Below, in pieces: positions 58,798-64,000 of a stretch of DNA of 64,000 bases (positions within the stretch are counted from its first letter, which is position 1; every line of letters starts with the position of its first letter). The position numbers and the translations under genes are program-made. Source of the DNA: Ophiobolus disseminans (Eukaryota; Ascomycota; Dothideomycetes; Pleosporales; Phaeosphaeriaceae); assembly GCA_010093685.1 (NCBI GenBank), contig MU006242.1:620001-684000 (forward strand). Direction: 5' to 3'. The notes below the pieces were generated by a model. That model did not search any database. It was not told where the DNA came from and saw nothing but the letters and a program-made list of their open reading frames with translations.

Positions 58798-61590
58798 ATG
58801 ATGCCAGGCCCTCACGGCGGCCATGGCCCGCCCACTGGCCCCATGCATCCGCACCAGCACCAGGGACGCAGGCAGGAGCACCAGTACTACGCCCATCACA
58901 TGCCGCCTCAGACGCATTCGCCGGTCCCTCACAACCCGTATGCCCAGTACCATCACCCCCAGCAGCAGCACTATGGCCCTCCTTATGGCTACCATCCACA
59001 GCACATGCAGCCGCAGATGCAGCAATGGAGCCCCTACCACCAGCCCCAGCCTCAGCTGCAGTACGCTATGCCTCCCCGCCAGTTCCAGCCTCATGCGTCG
59101 CCGGTCGTGGTTTCCTCGCATCCCCACATGGCCGCCATGCCTCCAGTGAACCGTTCGCTGGGGCAAACACCCCCTATTGTGCATTCGCGCACCCCGCCGG
59201 CCCCGCGCACACAGACGCCCCAGCCAACACCCTCGACACCCTCGGCACACTCGCAGACGCACCTGTCTGCATCAACACCCACGAACACGAGCGTCGACAC
59301 GTCCCCATCGGCAACCGAGTCGAAGCCGGTGCAAGCCACACCTCCCACACCCGTACAGCCTGCCGCGTATAAAAAGCCGTTTTACCCACCGCTTCCCTGG
59401 CTTTCTGTTCCGGGACCGTTCCCTCCACGAGCTGCCGGGCGCAAGAAGAGACGCCGGGCGCCAGTAGATGCTGAGGAGAAGGGCTTGGCTCTCCCCTCCC
59501 GTGAGCAGGCCGTAGAGGAGCACACACCTGAGGTAGATGAGGTCGAGGACGGTCAGCAGACGCCAACTGAAGAGCCGGCAGAGTCGCTGGCTTCCACTGT
59601 AGCCGTGCCGTCAGACGCCGAGGTCGATACTCCTTCAACCTCGCACCCTCCTTCGGAAGTCGACCTGGCCCACGCCACAACTCCGTCTGCCACGCCACCA
59701 GCTCCACAGCCTTCTGCTACTGCGACCAAGCATACACGGACTGCCACCATCCCTGCTATTCCTTTAATTCCCATCAGGCCAGTGAAGCCATCGAGTGCTG
59801 CTTCTGCCACCCAGAAATCGGTCAAGTCGCCTCCACCAGTCAAGGCTGATGACACAGCAGCACCTGCAGAGGCGAGCACAGACGCCGAAGAGACACCCAA
59901 GGCATCGCCGCCGAAGCCGGCTCCACCCAAGTCTTGGGCTGAGCTTCTGAGGGCGAAGAATGCTCCCGCTGCTACACCAGTACAGTCATCGGCACCTGCT
60001 ACGCCCACTACCAACGGTGTTGTTGTTGCCACTAATGGACCTACAGCACCGCGCAACAACACACTGGCCGACGTTCTTGCTTCGTTCTCAGTCGAATCGG
60101 AGAAGAAGGCTTCTTTTCTTGAGCCCCGTGGACTTGTAAATACGGGAAACTTGTGTTATATGAATTCAGTGAGTTTGATAGGCCTCCTTCTCGCAGTATC
60201 TGCTAACATCCGCAGATTCTTCAAGTACTTTTATTTTGCGTTCCCTTTTACGACTTCTTGGACCAGGTTTCGAAGCGCGCTGTGCATAGCTTCAAGTCCG
60301 AAACCCCTCTTGTAGACGCTTTGTAAGTCGTGACGCCCTTTTCACATATTTTGGCTGCTAACACCTCACAGGATCATGTTCATGCGCGACTTCAAACTCA
60401 TTGACTCTGCGGCGTCGGTCGGACAGCTCCGTCTTCGTCTCAAGGACAATGAACTGGAGCAGTACGGCGACCCGCTAACCCCAGAGTACGTCTACGACGT
60501 GATCAGGCGCCTGCCCCGCTTTGACAACATGAAGCGAGGGCAGCAAGAGGATGCAGAGGAGTTTTTGGGCTTCTTGCTTGCTGGGCTGCACGACGAAGCT
60601 ACCCATATCATCAAGAGCGATAAGCAGAATCAACTTACCAACGGCCACACGTCTCCCAGCAGCGAGCACTCAAGCTCGGTGGATGGTGGTTGGTCAGAGG
60701 TCGGTCACAAGCAGAAGGTAGCCAACACGCAGTCTTCTGGCGCTATCGAGTTTGAGACGCCCATCACAAAGATTTTCGGTGGAAAGTTGCGGTCCGAATA
60801 CAAGAAGCCTGGCGAAAAAGCTTCCGTAACGCTCGAGCCGTATCAGCCCCTGCAGCTAGACATTGGCGAACCAAACATCAACAACATCTCGGACGCTTTG
60901 AAGAATCTGACACGTCTGGAGACTTTAGATGGCGCCGCCCGTGGTGCTCGTGCTTCGACTAAGCAAGTACACATCGAGTCACTTCCACCCGTCTTGATCC
61001 TTCACTTGAAGCGATTCCACTACGATGCACATGGGCCACAAAAGATCTGGAAGAAGATTGGCTACCCGCTGGAATTGGAGATCCCGAAGGAAGTGTTCCC
61101 ACCACACAAGCGCGGTAGCTACATGACGCACGGATCATTCCCCAAGTACAGGCTCATTTCAGTCGTCTACCATCACGGCAAGAATGCCAGCGGTGGCCAT
61201 TACACAGTCGACCTCCGTCGACAAGAAGGAAAGGAATGGATTCGTATGGACGACACAATCCTGCGCCGCATCCGGGCCGAAGACGTCGCTGAGGGTGGCG
61301 CAGAAGAAGATCCAAAGGTTCTCGCTGCGGCGCTTGAGCAACACAAGAGCGATACTGGCAAGAACAAGAACTTCTTCGCCCAGATCGACATGGAGGAGGA
61401 GGAAGCTGACAAAGGAGCATGGAGTCAGGTCAACGGCACGGACAAGAAGGACAACACGAAGAAGTGGAGTGGTGTCGTGAATGGCACGGCGACGCCCAAC
61501 TCCGCTGGGAAGAGGACGCCACTGCCAAAGGAGAACGTCAGGGACAACAAGGTGGCTTACATTCTGTTTTACCAGCGTATCGAAACTTAA
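58798..61590 (+). CDS. Ubiquitin-specific protease, Ubp3/USP10 type
   Basis: Three exons (58798-60168, 60216-60322, 60372-61590) close to 898 aa. It removes ubiquitin from substrates. The first ~110 residues are a His/Gln/Pro/Tyr-rich low-complexity tract. A Pro/Ser/Thr-rich linker leads to SWAELLRAKNAP, a motif also seen in USP10. The catalytic domain begins PRGLVNTGNLCYMNS with Cys453, then GQQEDAEEFLGFLLAGLHDE, LPPVLILHLKRFHYDA and the His box ASGGHYTVDLR with His769. The Cys box is split from the rest by an intron after codon 457. Ubp3 with Bre5, and USP10 with G3BP, act in ribosome quality control, ribophagy and vesicle transport. Start is ATG 58798; upstream in-frame codons are not ATG. 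Confidence 0.93.
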
Positions 61591-62029
61591 AGGATTTTGT
61601 GAGCCGGTACGACAGAGGATAGCAGCGCACACGTCAGGTATACCCAGCCTTGCCGCTCTCGCTACGACCAAAAGTTATCTAAAAGCATTTGCGATGGGCA
61701 TAATGAGTAGCATAGACCGCGAACGCGAGATCGCGGACGATGTTGTAGCTGCAGCATCGGAACGGTGTTGCCAAAAGAGACGGAGCACTGGTGGTTTTTA
61801 CCGTGATACCCTGGGATGGGCATCGAGGATAGGAACCAATGATGACTATACAAATTCAACGCTGAAAGCCTTTGTGATGTGTGACTTTGAACTCCTTCCT
61901 GTCATGGATCCTTGCTCCTGCCTCGCTCAGTAAGCTGGACCGTGCTTGAACGCTATCAACATTACCCCACCACCCCACCAAAGCATTCGAAGAGCTTGGT
62001 AACACTGGCAATCCCACACAACATTCGAG
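61591..62029. other. Intergenic, about 0.44 kb
   Basis: 3' flank of the Ubp3-like gene and promoter of the dienelactone hydrolase gene. No gene seen. Confidence 0.45.
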
Positions 62030-63143
62030 ATGCTCATCACAGAAACACACAAAGATGTGCCTACGCAGGCGGGTGGTGATATGAGTGCGTCAAGAATGCG
62101 GCAGAGTGGAAATTGATTGCATGTGCTAATGCTGTGAAGGGATCTTCCTCTTCCACCCAACGGTTCCGAACTATCCCAAAGCCAAGTTTCCGGGTGTCGT
62201 TGTGTTTTCTGAAATTTATCAAGGTAGGGCATATACCGTTGCTCGTCACTCTCCAAATTCATGTCTTTGGTTCTTTCGATGTCGATTGTTGCGAGCATCT
62301 TTCCATTGATTTTGTTATCGACATTATCTACAGCGTCTTGCTTTCGATCTTCATGGTCCCAACTGCACTTCTTATTTCTCAATAAGCCCCTCAAAAACTC
62401 ACGTCCCTTCCAGTCACTGGCCCCGTTGCACGATTCGCTCGCCAAATTGCGTCCCAGGGCTACATCGTCGCCGCTCCTTCCTCATACCACGAGTTCACCG
62501 GCCCGGAAGCACTTGCGTACGACGGCCCAGGCACTGACAAGGGTAACGAATGGAAGATCACCAAGACGGTCGAAGCCTACGACGAAGATGCGAAGTTGAG
62601 TGTTGATGTATTGCTCGACTTGCCAACCTGCAATGGAAGGATTGGAGCTACTGGTAAGCACATTCAGGCTAAAACAGCAATGTAAGGATCATAGGATGTT
62701 AACGCCATAAAGGCATGTGTCTAGGCGGCCACCTCGCCTACCGCTGCGCCCTCGACCCCCGCGTCGTCTCCGCAATCTGCTACTTCGCAACCGACATCCA
62801 CAGCAGCACTCTCGGCGCCGGCAAGTCCGACGACAGCATCCATCGCGCCAAAGACATCAAAGCCGAACTCGTCATGATTTTTGGCAAAATGGACAACCAC
62901 GTCCCACCTGAGGGCCGCGACCTGATCCGCAAAACGTTGCATGAGGCGGGCGTGACGTTCTCGTTTTACGAGCCGGCGTGGGCGCAGCATGCGTTTATTC
63001 GGGATGAGTCGAGTAAGGGGAGGTATGATGCGGCGTTGACGGGGGTGTGCTTTGAGATGCTGAAGGAGTTGTTTGGGCGCACTTTGAGGTCTGAACTTGG
63101 GCCGAGGGATGGGGGAGAGGTGGAGATTGAGGATGTTTGTTGA
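62030..63143 (+). CDS. Dienelactone hydrolase family protein
   Basis: Four exons (62030-62084, 62140-62223, 62414-62653, 62713-63143) close to 269 aa. It is an alpha/beta hydrolase that opens lactone-type rings in aromatic breakdown (carboxymethylenebutenolidase) or acts on unknown esters. Motifs: FLFHPTVPNYPKAKFPGVVV, EIYQVTGPVARFARQIASQG, nucleophile elbow GATGMCLGGHLAYR with Cys129, acid loop IFGKMDNHVPPEGRD with Asp187, and WAQHAFIRDE with His219. That gives the Cys-Asp-His triad of the family. The third intron-exon junction carries a 190-nt intron, longer than most here. The 5' end was rebuilt from MLITETHKDVPTQAGGDM by splicing into the conserved strand. Closest to the ~260-residue fungal DLH proteins whose physiological substrate is unknown. 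Confidence 0.9.
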
Positions 63144-63316
63144 GGGGGGAAAGTAGCATTTAATTTGCTTCCTCTGTTGGGCATGTGTGTGCATAGAGTA
63201 TGTACGCCAAACCATCCGAACGCCTTTGTAAATCCCCATGCCAGTCCCTGTGTCTTTCATAGTATCCCATCGCCCCAGCACTCCTCTTCCCCTACCCACC
63301 CATCCATCTCCTCCAC

Positions 63317-63748
63317 CTACATACACCCCCCACACCCACTCGTAACCCCCATCTTAAACGCCGGCCTACTATCCACCCTGCCCACCTCACCTCCCCTTCC
63401 CCCCGTATCTCCCCCTCCACCGGGTCCTCTATTTCCCCTCCCATGCATACCCGCCTGGTAACTCCCCTGCGCCGCGCCCGCAGGTCGGTAGAAGGTGTTG
63501 TTGCCCGGTGCGCGGTACGGCGAGGCGCGCGCGGCGGCCCAGGTGTCGAGGGAGAAGAGCGTTGTGAGGTAGAGCGCGAGGAAGGTTAGGAAGGCGTTGG
63601 TGGTGTGCGTGAGGGTGGAGGGCCTGGAAGGAGTGGTTAGTCGGGTGGAGTGTGGTGTGTGTGTCTCGCGGAGCATCGTGCGTCCTCCTGCTGTGGTTCT
63701 TGGGAGAGGAAGTAAGGGAGGAGGGTTCGCTTACTTGGTGGCTTCCAT
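63317..63748 (-). CDS. Small glycine-rich membrane protein (SelK/SelG-like, tentative)
   Basis: Two exons (63735-63748 and 63317-63623; 111-nt intron) close to 106 aa. The start exon encodes MEATK, then PSTLTHTTNAF, one membrane helix (FLTFLALYLTTLFSLDTWAA), and a Gly/Arg-rich tail (GMHGRGNRGPGGGGDTGGRG). One early helix with a GPGGGG-RG tail is the plan of the selenoprotein K/G-like family, found in fungi without selenocysteine. The tail ends in CGGCM, a CxxC at the terminus. The family call is by layout only and could be wrong. The splice closes cleanly, so that a gene exists is more secure than its name. Confidence 0.6.
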
Positions 63749-64000
63749 GTTGGCGGGTTTAGTTGTGCTTGCGGCGGTTGATGCTGGCACCCGAATGAAT
63801 TGGAGTCTCTTCTGTATGTACCGTCGTGGTTGTCGTGTAGTGTTCACGATTGTCAAAGTCAAAGTGAGTGAGGTTTTCGGAGTCCGTTTGCTGCTGCGCC
63901 ATGGACGTGGTTGCCTGACCGCGCCGTAAACGTGACTGACAGGGGTGTGGTGATGACTCGCATCGACGACGCTAATGCAGGGTCGGGGTCGCGGTCGGAG
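63749..64000. promoter_or_regulatory. Upstream region of the SelK-like gene
   Basis: Probable 5' leader and promoter of the minus-strand gene ending at 63317. The window ends here. Confidence 0.4.

Noticed and set aside
58725..59372. 215-codon plus-strand and 229-codon minus-strand frames
   Set aside because: Shadows of the low-complexity N-terminus of the Ubp3-like gene.

Overview
The window comes from a filamentous ascomycete, most likely a plant-associated Dothideomycete such as a member of the Pleosporales; the rank is inference. The evidence is about 50% GC, genes cut by 45-76 nt GT-AG introns with CTAAC-like branch sites, and typical Pezizomycotina families: HET, DUF7730, DUF3425-bZIP, Rhodopsin/SAT4-type membrane protein, Cip1-like secreted protein and QDE-1-type RdRP. 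I assembled the gene models by hand from frame continuity, splice sites and family motifs. The great majority close without a frame error, so the two that do not are probably truly broken.

Layout. 1-4.2 kb: a C1D/Lrp1 exosome cofactor (-) divergent from a 2-dehydropantoate 2-reductase (+). 4.4-7 kb: a HET-domain gene broken by a frameshift and an in-frame TGA. 7.8-8.8 kb: a DUF7730-like gene (-). About 8.8-12.6 kb: no convincing gene. 12.7-25.9 kb: a compact candidate sesquiterpenoid cluster with an AP-1-like bZIP (+), a nine-exon class I terpene cyclase (-), a seven-helix SAT4/rhodopsin-like protein (+) and two cytochrome P450s (+ and -). 26.7-31.6 kb: housekeeping genes, namely phosducin-like protein, a sodium:solute symporter and an SNX3-type PX protein. 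32-38 kb: a Gly/His/Thr-rich repeat protein, an Rrt8/EI24-like membrane protein and a large orphan membrane protein. 40-46 kb: Cip1-like secreted protein, nitronate monooxygenase ending in SKL, a DUF3425 bZIP, and an enoyl-CoA hydratase also ending in SKL. 46-51 kb: a tentative small membrane protein, an F-box-like protein with a Cys/His-rich region, and a twin-CX9C (CHCHD2/Mix17-like) protein. 51.8-55.2 kb: an RNA-dependent RNA polymerase pseudogene with at least five frameshifts and one stop, although the catalytic DLDGD is intact. 55.6-61.6 kb: RNF10/Mag2-type E3 ligase (-) and Ubp3/USP10-type deubiquitinase (+), head to head. 62-63.8 kb: a dienelactone hydrolase and a small glycine-rich membrane protein.

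How it fits together. Three groupings stand out. The first is the terpene cluster, whose cyclase has an unusual C-terminal hydrophobic tail. The second is the RNF10-Ubp3 pair, a writer and an eraser of the same 40S ribosomal ubiquitin marks in other species, sharing one roughly 1 kb intergenic region. The third is the loss of two self/non-self genes (HET and RNAi RdRP) while their neighbours stay intact. No rRNA, tRNA, intact transposon or CRISPR array was seen.
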